Source: Entomortierella parvispora
Taxonomy: Eukaryota; Mortierellomycota; Mortierellomycetes; Mortierellales; Mortierellaceae
Direction: 5' to 3'
Assembly: GCA_963573315.1 (NCBI GenBank)
Contig: OY752146.1
Coordinates: forward strand, 2,232,001 to 2,296,000
DNA: 64,000 nt
The position numbers and the translations under genes were made by a program. Under the pieces are notes generated by a model. The model was not told the origin of the DNA, made no database searches, and worked only from the letters and a program-made list of their open reading frames with translations. Below are positions 48,039 through 57,953 of the stretch, one piece after another. Within the stretch, counting starts at the first letter, position 1, and each line of letters starts with the position of its first letter.

Positions 48039-50957
48039 CTAGAACTCGCAGCCAAGTGACAGCACGTTAAACATGTTCCCGCCATTACCACTGCCACTAT
48101 TGCCGCCACTACCTCCAGAACCAGCGCCACTCCGACTCGATCCAGATCTACCGCTCCGTTTCTTGGACGCACTTGATTTCTTATGGATACTCGAAGATGC
48201 CTTGTTGGCCTTGAGGGAGCTTGTAGTACCATTAGAAGAATTGGCCGAATGGGTAGAAGAGGTCCCCAAAGAGTTGACGGGTTCCATGTCTGGTCCAAAG
48301 ATGCCCAATGTTGGCGAATCTTCCATGCCTCCTGCACCTCCTGCCTTTGCCCTAAAGACCACCGCCACATCAATCTCACCAGAGTCAATAAACCCTTCTT
48401 CGACAGCGGCCAAGATCTGGTGGTACATCTTGACCGAGTCCTGATGCTGCATCCGCTGCTCCAAGAGAGTTCCTCCTCGTGCGAGGGCTAGGGCTTGCTG
48501 GAACAGGAGACCATCAAACAAACTCGCCAGCGAAGGTATCATATCCTCAAGATGCAATGCGTTTGCCAGTAAAGACACACCTCCAAGGACGTGTTGGTAC
48601 TGAGTCGAGAGGTGCAACGATCGTTTGGTCATTGGAGGTGCTTCATCCAGACTGGTCGCTGTATGAGAAACAGGCGCTGCATTAGGGATGGGTATATTGG
48701 CAGCACCAGACCCAGGCAAAGAAGAGTCTGAGAGATCGTGGACAACGGCGGGTATTGATTCCGGATGGTATTTTTCACGGAGAAAGAGAACGGACGCCAC
48801 AAACGCAATGACTTCAAAATTCGCGACAGATACACTGGCAGACCGAGTCCTGGAGTGAGCCAAGGCCTCAATCATATACCGCAAAGTCGCCGCCAGGACC
48901 ATAAACTGTTTTGGTAAAGCCCGTATCCGCTCCGTGTCGCTTCCAAGAATGGCGAGAAAGAGGCTAGTCCGACTAGCCAAGTCAGAGTCGGTCGTTTCCT
49001 GGTCATCCTGTCCCATATCCTGCGGGGTTTTCGCAGCCGCCGCAGTGGACGAGGTAATCTCTTCGGTATCAACATCCATCACACTGACCCGCCTTGAGCT
49101 CTTGTCTACATCCATGGATGACACAGTTCCTCTCTGTACGACTGAATCCAGCTCAAAGATACTTGCGGCAACCACAGTCTCGGCCGACAAGTGATCACCA
49201 CGGCGAACATATTCGACAACCTCCATGGGCTCTTCTGGTACTAGTCCACTAGTGCTAGGGTCGAGATTCTTAGAGAGGATTCCATAAACCCATCGCCGCA
49301 ACTCCCTAGAGGCCAGCCATGCACTTTCCCTGTCGATATCCTCCAAGAAGGGTGTACACCAAAACATCTTGCTGCAAACCACATCCATCAATTTGAACGA
49401 GAACTGGCCAGATCGAAACGCCTCCTTCATCCTGAACAGTCCAGACACCGAACAGGAGGCGGCCGGGAAGGTGGTGGACTTGCTAAGAGACCTTTCAGTT
49501 TCTTGAGGCAGAGTTGAAATCGTTGGATCGGGGGTCGTGGGTGTGGAGGATCCAGCGGAGGGTGTGGTTGATGATCCAACAGATCCAGACGAAATAGAGT
49601 CCTGGTTCGAAAAATCGTCTGGAAACACTGGAGTATATTGTTCAATCGACTCTTCCAGGGACGATCGCAACTCTTGTCGCCTTTCCTCAGTCTCGGTGGC
49701 GTACAAAACCTTGCGGTCCTCCAAAATATTTTCCATCACCCTAGTCAAATCATCCCCTTCCTGGCCGTCAGTCACTTGTGTCTCGTTCCCTGCTCCGTAC
49801 TCCCTAAGAAACGCGGCCGTGGCCCTGATCCGGGCGTGGTTGGTATTAGAGGCCGCAGACAGTTTTTGACCAGTAGAAGCGGCGAGAGCTCTGGCAATCT
49901 GATCCTCAAAGACATCGGGGCGCAAATAATCGTTTCCGGTGAGAGAGGCAAAGAGGGGCAAGAACTTTGGTTGGATCCCAAGATGGTCTGCTACACCAGC
50001 TTGCGAGTAGACTGTGGCGGAAATTGTTGTTACAGATGTGCGAGGGTTGGTTGTGACAAAGAGACTGTCCAAAGGGATGTAGCCGGCGTTCTCTGCAAGT
50101 CCTGTGTTGTAGATGAAGTAGTCTAGATTCGGAAAGAGTACAAAAGGAAGGTTTCTGTCATGAGGATCGATGGTTTTTTTTTCTGTCGCCGAGACTCTTG
50201 TACTACCACAAGTTGGGCTTTTGGGAATATCCTTACCAGAGTCTTTGCTGACAGCATAGGCCTCATCGACATTCGGTTCCATAGATTTCTCCATCGCCAG
50301 CTGAGCCACAAGTCCGTCCGCCTCTCCATCACACACCATCAACTCGACCCCCAAGGACCGAAGAGTTTGCAGGGTGACCTCCATGACCAAAGGCGGGATC
50401 AAAAACTGTGAGCTCGATCGATTCCCTCCACTTCCTCCAGAGCTGTTCCCATTGCCCATGATGGCTCCTCCACCTGCCAAAAGCTCCAGCCCTTCACGCA
50501 CAGCAGCCGCAGTGCCGAGAGATGACGACGACGAGGCTGAACCGAGGGACGATCCATGGTTCAAACCAAGGACATGATAATGTTCGAGATCGCCCATGAC
50601 CCTTGTCATCTTGTGGATTTTTTCCGTATCCCGATTCAACCGAGTTTGCAACTTTTGCAACGGAAGAGGACCATCAAACAAAAACTGGAGTCGGAATCCA
50701 CAGGCTTCGAGGGCAGTGATGTGGGCGATCAAGAGATTGACAAAGCCCGAGTATTGACCGCCCCAGATCCACTCAAACTGGCCGCAGTAAAGGTGGTGGA
50801 TGTATGCATTTCCGTCCAGGATAAAATAGCGGCTTTTGGAGAGAAGAGGCTGTCCATGGTCTAATGGCGTCGTGGGTGAGATCGCAGAAGAGGACCAGCT
50901 CTTGCGCCGTCCAAGTGATTTCGATTCGAAATAAGAATATAGTCCAAGAACGCCCAT
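48039..50957 (-). CDS. ASTE1: Asteroid-like XPG N-domain protein
   Basis: A single 972-codon frame, but an in-frame 114-nt intron (50,236-50,123) is strongly indicated, which would give exons 50957-50237 and 50122-48039 and a 934-aa protein. The start MGVLGLYSYF is the classic XPG/FEN-type N-terminus. Acidic residues expected in the nuclease fold are visible: Asp48 in LDGNAYIHH, Asp95 in FLFDG and the XPG-I-like CDGEADGLVAQLA (about residue 210). Across the predicted intron the sequence becomes SKDSDYFIYN, the conserved second acidic cluster; unspliced, it is interrupted by 38 unrelated residues. Asteroid/ASTE1 proteins are structure-specific nucleases (human ASTE1 cuts 3' overhangs in shieldin-linked repair); a role here is inference. 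The C-terminus is a Ser/Gly-rich basic tail. Confidence 0.9.
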   Translation of the reverse strand: MGVLGLYSYFESKSLGRRKSWSSSAISPTTPLDHGQPLLSKSRYFILDGNAYIHHLYCGQFEWIWGGQYSGFVNLLIAHITALEACGFRLQFLFDGPLPLQKLQTRLNRDTEKIHKMTRVMGDLEHYHVLGLNHGSSLGSASSSSSLGTAAAVREGLELLAGGGAIMGNGNSSGGSGGNRSSSQFLIPPLVMEVTLQTLRSLGVELMVCDGEADGLVAQLAMEKSMEPNVDEAYAVSKDSGKDIPKSPTCGSTRVSATEKKTIDPHDRNLPFVLFPNLDYFIYNTGLAENAGYIPLDSLFVTTNPRTSVTTISATVYSQAGVADHLGIQPKFLPLFASLTGNDYLRPDVFEDQIARALAASTGQKLSAASNTNHARIRATAAFLREYGAGNETQVTDGQEGDDLTRVMENILEDRKVLYATETEERRQELRSSLEESIEQYTPVFPDDFSNQDSISSGSVGSSTTPSAGSSTPTTPDPTISTLPQETERSLSKSTTFPAASCSVSGLFRMKEAFRSGQFSFKLMDVVCSKMFWCTPFLEDIDRESAWLASRELRRWVYGILSKNLDPSTSGLVPEEPMEVVEYVRRGDHLSAETVVAASIFELDSVVQRGTVSSMDVDKSSRRVSVMDVDTEEITSSTAAAAKTPQDMGQDDQETTDSDLASRTSLFLAILGSDTERIRALPKQFMVLAATLRYMIEALAHSRTRSASVSVANFEVIAFVASVLFLREKYHPESIPAVVHDLSDSSLPGSGAANIPIPNAAPVSHTATSLDEAPPMTKRSLHLSTQYQHVLGGVSLLANALHLEDMIPSLASLFDGLLFQQALALARGGTLLEQRMQHQDSVKMYHQILAAVEEGFIDSGEIDVAVVFRAKAGGAGGMEDSPTLGIFGPDMEPVNSLGTSSTHSANSSNGTTSSLKANKASSSIHKKSSASKKRSGRSGSSRSGAGSGGSGGNSGSGNGGNMFNVLSLGCEF

Positions 50958-51257
50958 GAGAGATGTGAAGAAAAAAAAAAAAAAGATGCATGCATGTCTG
51001 GAGATCTTTTGTTGACAAGCTCTTAAGGGTTATATTTAACTTAAGGGGTCCAAGTCGCTACAAGGGTGTCTGGTGGAGACTGGAAAAGAGCTTATGAAGT
51101 ACACGCCGGCTGTAGAGGAGGACGAAGAGGAAGAGGAGTAGAGCAAGCGAACACTGTGGCAAGCGTGAATGACATGAAAGCTGTGTCGAAAAAAGAGGAA
51201 ATGGTACAGCCTAGGAACTCGTGACAACACCCCGAACCCCTGGAGGGCCGTCAAACC

Positions 51258-53370
51258 TTGCGATCAAAGGTCCGACCGCCGCCCCACCTAGTTCCCTGTC
51301 TCCAGTGTTTCCAAGACTGCACCTCACGACCAATTGGACTTGGTCCATGTCCCGATTCGCAAGAGTGTTCGCCAGAACAGCATCCTGGACACTTTTATGG
51401 CACTGTTATTGTCGAAGGTGTCCAAATATACCAGTGCAAGGCTATCAACAAAGACGGTATTTTTTGCCGTCAGCTCTACTCCAAGAAGTCTGACCGTTCA
51501 CGAAAGCAACACATCATCAGTTGCTATAATGGATTGTTTCTGGCTGTATGTCAGTTCCGATTTTACGAGGCCAAAGTGAGAGGCATCACTTTGCCCGATG
51601 ACGATGATGATACCGAATTCGCTCCTGTCAACGTATTTGATGCTGTTCGGGAACACCTACTTCTCGATCAGTTGAGCAAGCCGGTGGAGAGAGAGGTGAA
51701 CCGTTTTCACCAGCGTATTGTCGACCTTGTAGTTCAAGAAGGAATACCTCCCCAAGTGTTTGGTGCAGCCTCCATGAAGTCGTTGGTATCTTCCATACAC
51801 CCCCATCACAAGGTTCCTAGCTGCAACAAAATACAGAATGTACTGAGCAAACGGGTTGAGCATCAAAAAAAGCTGGATCAAGGCCTTTATCAAGAAGCAC
51901 GCACGCCAAGGATCTATTACACTAAGTTGTTGGACCAGTCCTGATCGGAACAAATATATTGGCGTCAAATATCATATCACTACAGCCTCCGCGCAAATGG
52001 CGTCTATTGTCATTGGTGTGGAGCGCGTTCAGGAACCACAAGATGATCTAGCTGTGAAGAAGACCGTTCGTAAGTTCACGGCCACTGTTGACCCTTTTCT
52101 TCATAAGCTGTTGCCTGAAACCCTCCTAACTATCGTGTCTCTTCTAGGGAATGTGCTCCAAAGCTGGGACCTCGAGGGCCACATTTTGGGCATCACAACA
52201 GACCATGGAAGTAGTGACAGGGAAATGAGGGAATACGAGGATGAGCACGATGCAGCATGGATGCCCTGTGCATCCGACAAAATCCGGCTTTATTTCAACG
52301 ATGCAACTGAGGGAACCCCGGCTGTTCAGGTTCTGTTTGGAAAATGCTAGCTGATATCTGCTTTGTTCTCCAATAGCACCATTGCAGCAAAAGCCCTTGA
52401 CGATCAGCAAGCAGCACGAAGAGCGCAGCCAATCAAACTCAAGGAAGGGAATGCAACTCGTTGGATCTCTGTTCACGACATGGTCAAAGACGTCATTCTT
52501 CTCTCCAAAGATGTTTCCGGCGCGGCAGAGGTACTGCTAAAAGGGACACAGGCCCAGATTGAGCAAGGACAGGCATTGACCGATATTCTCCTAAGCGATG
52601 CTGAACTTGCATGTCTGAAGGAGGTGCTTGCGATTCTGAAACCATCAGTCGATTTTGCTTGATGGGTCGGATTGTCAGAATCTTTGACTGTCACGCAACT
52701 CTACGCTCGTGTCTTTTCCTTGGTCCCGCCTTGGGAAACGGTCCACACTCAGGCAGGAGTAGATTTTCATGGATCTTTGACCAGACACATCAGGGATCGA
52801 TGGTCCCTTGCAAGTATGCCTGATGCTGTCCTCCTTGCGATTTTTTTCCATCCTACCCTCTGGGGATACTTTGGCATCGCATCTCAGTTGGATGACACCG
52901 CCCAGGATGCCGCCAAAACATTGCTATTCAACAAGACCGTCGACTTGGCTATTCGGTACATTTCGAGGTACTTGGAGCAGAAGCGGCCTAAGGAGTATGG
53001 GGGAGAGGTGACCAACAAAGATCGCATCCGCTTTTGCGCCGAGTCCATTATCACTCTTTACGTGAACGACGTTCTTCAAGCGGACAAAAACTTTCCCGAA
53101 TACAAGGACGACCCTCATGACTTTTGGCTTGGTTGAAAAGGTACCATGGGTGATAAGGATCTAAGAGAGTTTGTTCTCAACTACTTGGGAATTCAAGGGA
53201 TCTCTGTCGATGCGGAGTGTACTTTCAGCATGGCTGGACTCATGATCGGCGCTAAAGCAACCAAGGCTCGCGATGTGACGACGCAAGATATCATGTTTTT
53301 GAAATCCCTTAGTGATACAATTCCACTGCTCAGGCAATCGCACCAAATGGAACAGAGGCACCGCGATTGA
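51258..53370 (+). pseudogene. Broken hAT-superfamily transposase
   Basis: Coherent hAT pieces occur in order: a BED-like Cys/His region (about 51,290-51,520: IYQCKAINKDGIFCRQL, QHIISCYN), the linker, the catalytic RNase H-like start (ITLSCWTSPDRNKYIGVKYH), LEGHILGITTDHGSS, ATRWISVHDM, and the C-terminal dimerisation segment (GISVDAECTFSMAG). It is disrupted by a frame change near an A7 run (~51,856-51,862) and by in-frame stops at 52,348 (TAG), 52,660 (TGA) and 53,134 (TGA). A 78-nt segment (52,070-52,147) with perfect GTAAGT...CTAG ends is a retained in-frame intron, since splicing joins TVR to NVLQSWDLEG. No ATG start and no clear terminal inverted repeats were found. An inactive element. 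Confidence 0.88.
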
Positions 53371-53864
53371 CACATAGACCCTCAATTGGTGTCTACCTTT
53401 CACACAATAAAATGACTTCTGGGAAAAGGGAATCAATCCTCCTCTTTTGAGTTGCACATTGTCAAATTGCAGATGTTCTCTGGAGAGGTTGGAATACCGG
53501 AGCAAGAAGACTTAATCACCTGCTTGTTATAGTGTCGTTTGTGGCTCTACCCTTTTTCTGGGAACAGTCTGTGATGCAAGTGGAATTCGCTGGAATTCTG
53601 AAAGAGAGTCTTTGATCTTGACGGCAAGGTATCATTTCGCCGATAACCTCTCTGCTTGTAAAATGAAAGTGATTCTTCTATTTGCTCGACCAAAAGTCGG
53701 CAGTGCATCGATTTGTTTATTCAGGAATCGACAAGTTGTGGAACAAAAACATAAGAACCTGCGGCCATCGTGAGGCTCGAATGGATCAAGATGGCTAGGA
53801 AAGAACAAACTACAAAGGACATCAAACTATTCTACCACTATAAAACTATGTGATTATCAACTGT
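53371..53864. other. Spacer between hAT remnant and F-box pseudogene
   Basis: About 500 bp without a supported gene. It may include the 3' end of the hAT element, but no terminal repeat could be paired with the left side by eye. Confidence 0.4.
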
Positions 53865-55795
53865 GGGTTACTCCAGACCATATCCGATCCGCAGGGGACG
53901 GTTACTAACCTAAGCTTCTGCCTGCATCGCCTCTCTATGACGGAATCGATCGGCATCTGGAGGCAAGTGAGCTAACCCGAGAGCTTCCCTCATCTTTGGC
54001 CAGTTCCAATGCATCCAGTCAAGCTCCAACGTGCGGATCTCATTCATTGTCTAGCAAACGTCTAGGGTTTCAAGAGCTTTCAAGTCCCTCGGTTGGTGCA
54101 AGCCAGATCTCAGGGAAAACAGCACGGAATACCGCTGGGACCCTCCGAGGGCCGTCTCACATTCGTTTTTAGAATCGAAGGGCAGCTTGATACCCAACCG
54201 CAAGTGCATCACATGTAAAAGCAAGCCCAGTTGAGAATATGTCAGAGTATGTCGGCGGTCATTCTCGAACCGCGCTGGGTTTAGGAGTTGGTCGACTCCA
54301 TGAAGGAGCAGAGGGTGATCGATGTGGACAAGAATCTCCAGCCGCGTCAACGTCCTTGCTCATCTCCAAGCCTTCGGGACGTAATTTCTCAGCAGGAAGG
54401 AAGGGCTGCCGAGAAGTACGAGCGGCGTCTGTCACCAGACGCCCCCTGTGACATGGCGCTATGGTGTGCACACGAAGTTCCTTCAACTTCGTTGCGGCCT
54501 CCAAGAACTTTTGTTACCTATTCTGAACGTCGGCACGCCGGAGAACACGGTCGAGAATGAGCGACCTTATCGAAGCTGCACTTTTGACAAGTGGCACTAG
54601 AAATCCAACCTGCGGACCTGCAATCGACAAAGTCCCTGAGCCCAATTCTAGGTAGGACTTTGCCTAAATCTTCACCTCGAATTTCCCCCGCGTGCCACAT
54701 CGCGTTCTCCACGCCACACTCCAACTTGGACGCTTCCATGTTTCAGGACGAGACGTCTTTTCGATGGATCTGTTTATCGACTTGAAACTCGGGTCGGTGG
54801 TGAATTTGGCATTCCAAAAAGAATCCATGGCTCTGAAGGACTGACATCCCATTGTCTGCCGTGTTCGTTACTATTGGAGAAAAGAGTGGGTGAGTCAGCT
54901 TGAGAGTCGATCGATTCAACCTGAAAAGAATCAGGAAAAAGCGGATAGTTCAAATAACCGTACCATAAGCTGTTTTTTCAGACATCCAGTATTGTGTTGT
55001 CTGAATTTGGTCTCTTTCAAACCAGGGCACTCTTTCAGAAGCAAAAGCAGTCATTCATTAGAACCACTGAAGTTGGCAAGGGACATCGACTTCAACGCCT
55101 TGAACCGTCCTCCATGAACGAAATAATCATTCGGGATAGGTACACCTTAGAAGTCGAGAACAAGGTGGGTCAGCCGGCGGGCCTTGCCGTGGAGGAGCGG
55201 GAAAGCAAACCAGTTGGATGCCCCAGCCTGCGAAAGGTATCGGGGCTCCTTGTTTCTGTCCACCGGCTGTGCTAAAAGCTCGGTAATATCAATCCACTCG
55301 TTGATCGAGACTTCCTTGAAGAACAACTCTAGTTTGATGAGATTCCTCACTTTTTTGCTAACGAGAAGTCTCCTGCGCTTCCGGCCGAAGGAACTTACAA
55401 ATTGCCGGGCGTAGCGAGACACCGACTTGAAGAGATGCTCTATGGTCAAGGATGGTCCCTTGAAGAAGGTATTATCCTCCTCGTCCATCAACACTACCGT
55501 GTGGTAAAGGAGTGGGGTCCAAAGGAACCGAAAGACACTGCATCTGAGTATGCAGGTGGAGACGGGTTGCCAGATCGAGGTGGACTGCGATCATTCCAAT
55601 GATCTCCAATGGAAGCGTTGCGATCTGCGATGCTGATTGGGAGAAGTGACCTCCTATCGGTTCCTCAGTAAAGTGTTTTTGCACTTGCACCATTAACTCC
55701 CTCAAGTGTATCAAGTGGTAAAGGGTCCCAGAGAAATTGGATGGCCCTACTATCTCACGCGGATGGCATTGGTTGTTTGCCGTGTCCAAGGTATG
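53865..55795 (-). pseudogene. Decayed F-box/LRR gene, paralogue of the 57,954-59,657 gene
   Basis: Clear but diverged similarity to the intact gene, in the same orientation and along nearly its full length. Paired blocks include the 3' end (GACGGAATCGATCGGCATCT in both copies) and, in translation, GASNWFAFPLL, QRYSVLFSLRSGL, VDQLLNP.RFENDR and the F-box start ATLPLEIIGMIAVHL. Reading is broken by stops (LDVC-stop for LDVRWT at ~54,051; LVLDF-stop for LALDFHGV at ~55,147), by frame changes after the F-box (~55,530), and by about 240 bp of extra sequence near 54,735-54,975. It must be non-functional as a full-length protein. Confidence 0.88.
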
Positions 55796-57600
55796 ACTAG
55801 ATCATCTTATTGATCTCGGAGGGGGGGGGGGAAAGAGTCGGCTCCAGTGAGAAGTCTTTAAGGGATTGGATTTTCGAGCCCAGCCGCTCCGGACGATCTT
55901 GGCGTCGTCGTTGCTCTTGGCAGGTAACCGATAGTTTCAACTATTGGCGTCCAGATAGGCATCCCTGTAGGCGGGGGCGATCAGAATGATCTCCAGGTGC
56001 AGGTTTGGACCTTCGTGTAGGATATCCAGGAAGTTATTACTGCTGTTCTTAGAACCAACAGGGGGCTGTTCCAAGGGCCTACTTTCCGGCCTGAACCAAA
56101 GTCCAGCAATCGAGGTGAAAGAACTAGAAACTGTAAGGAAAGAATGTGCCGGGGTGAAGGTGGTTGATGCATCCAGGACGAGGCCTCTAGTAAAAAAGTC
56201 GCATCGGATATAGTGCGGTCATTTGTCGCGACGATGGTGGGCTCAATAAAGTATGCTTTGAAGCTCTTGGATCAGTGCTATAGTGCTGTACGAAGACACA
56301 GCAGTGCACCGAGATCTGTTGGTGAAAATCCAGTTGTGATGTGGAAAAAATGAATAAGAATATGGTAGCGGGAGGTGAACTTGAGGAAGTGAAAGGAAAG
56401 GAAAAGTTGCTGGTGAAGAGAGCAAAGGAAAATACAGAGCTTCTTTTATTAGGAAGGCTGTACAAGGCACGAGCTCATCGTGAAGGTGATGGTGGGAAGA
56501 GATTCGGTCCATTGATCAACGAGTTGAGTGAGCACCCACTCACAGTTTCATAACAAGCACATACCATCAGCAGCTCCAGTGAAACCAGTACTGGACATTT
56601 GTCATCGTATCATGGTGAATTGAGGCGTCATCTTTTTCCTCTTGCGCCTCCCGCACCACTGCAAAAGAAACAGTCTAACTGAACAAAAGTCACATTTGAC
56701 AGAACAGCCCGTCACCATCTCTTTATTGCATGGTGCGGAAAGCACGAAGAAGAGGTAGTTTAAATCTCCGAGTTGGCAGCAAGGTATTGTCCCGGATCTG
56801 CACACCCCCTGAGCGTGATCGAATACTGCGGTTCGATTTGGAGCCAAAGGTCACATCGTCTTCAAATCCTGCGCAGATGATATCAGTCTCGATTACGAAC
56901 TGAAGAGGTCCCGCGCTTTGGCGTCTATTCGTGAGGATTCCAGAAGTGAGATGTGAAACTGAAGATGGGCTAGGCGCAACTTTACAGCAGTCTTGGGCAG
57001 ACCTAGGTTCTTGATACCCAACTTGCTCAGGATCCAATTGCTCTTGGTCTTCCAAAGCCAGGATGGGAGGTCCAAATGAGATAAATTGCAGTGCCAGTAT
57101 TCGAACTCTTCGACGAACGAATCGGGTACGATGAGGAGTTTTGGTTAGGTATTACCAATTACGTAATTGGGGGTCATCAAGTCGAAAACGAAAGGCCGAG
57201 AGGGTCTACTTGAACCACAATGAGCCCGGATCTGAACGCCAGCCCGTATTCAACAGAGGTGTCTTGATCCGAGGATTTTTGACTTGAGCTAAGGAATTCC
57301 ATTTGGGCCGAGAAGTTCAAGATGACATTTTAGGGAAGCGAGTTACTGACTGGACCAACCAACTTGGGTGACAGGAAGACATGGTGTCCCTGGAGGCTGT
57401 CAAGTGCAGACAAAGAGGTGATTTCTGCAGTCTGGGAAGAGGCTTTGATGTCCGCGTCTTGGGCGTAAGTTGATCGGATACGAAAGAGTGGAGTTCCGAG
57501 CTAATCAGACCAACGAGAATAGTGTGCAGCTCCAAGGAAAAGATAGGGCGATGGAGGTACTCGCAGAGAAGAAATAAACAGTGAAGGTAAAAAAGACTGC
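55796..57600. other. Accessory spacer with a possible LRR-like gene fragment
   Basis: No intact gene. On the minus strand, 57,130 to about 56,893 translates as LIVPDSFVEEFEYWHCNLSH, followed by LDLPSWLWKTKSNWILSKLG and KNLGLPKTAVKLRLAHLQFH. That has leucine-rich character and may be a remnant of another F-box/LRR relative; farther upstream the same strand is riddled with stops. A G-run lies at ~55,821. The remainder shows nothing recognisable. Confidence 0.35.
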
Positions 57601-57717
57601 GGACGGAAATACAGAGGAGATATGATCAAGGAACTGAATATAGCAGCAGAAAATATCAAACAACAAAACAGAAGACAACAGAACAGAACAGAACAACTGC
57701 AGAATAACAACAGAGCA

Positions 57718-57840
57718 GCAACAGAACAGCAACAAAACAACAACAGAATAGCAACAGAATAGCAACTGAATAGCAACAGAATAGCAACAGAATAGCAACA
57801 GAATAGCAACAGAATAGCAACAGAATAGCAACAGAGCAGA
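57718..57840. repeat. 11-bp minisatellite, unit AATAGCAACAG
   Basis: About eight near-perfect copies of an 11-bp unit, with one T-for-A variant (AATAGCAACTG) and degenerate CAGAACA words on both sides (57,668-57,860). It lies about 115 bp downstream of the stop codon of the F-box gene, on the 3' side. A period of 11 bp is not a codon multiple, so it is non-coding in character. Confidence 0.9.
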
Positions 57841-57953
57841 GCAGCAACAGAACAGAACAATCTACAAATACAAGCAAAGGCAAAGAAAAACAAATACAAA
57901 AAAAAACACATAGAGAGAATACAAATACAAAGAGAGAATACAAATACAAGGAG

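Noticed and set aside
52324-52376. Intron hypothesis to remove the hAT stop at 52,348
   Set aside because: The available GT donor and CAATAG acceptor would break the reading phase of the conserved downstream segment, so the stop is taken as real.
57718-57840. Possible CRISPR-like repeat-spacer structure
   Set aside because: Repeats are contiguous with no spacers, and the genome is eukaryotic.
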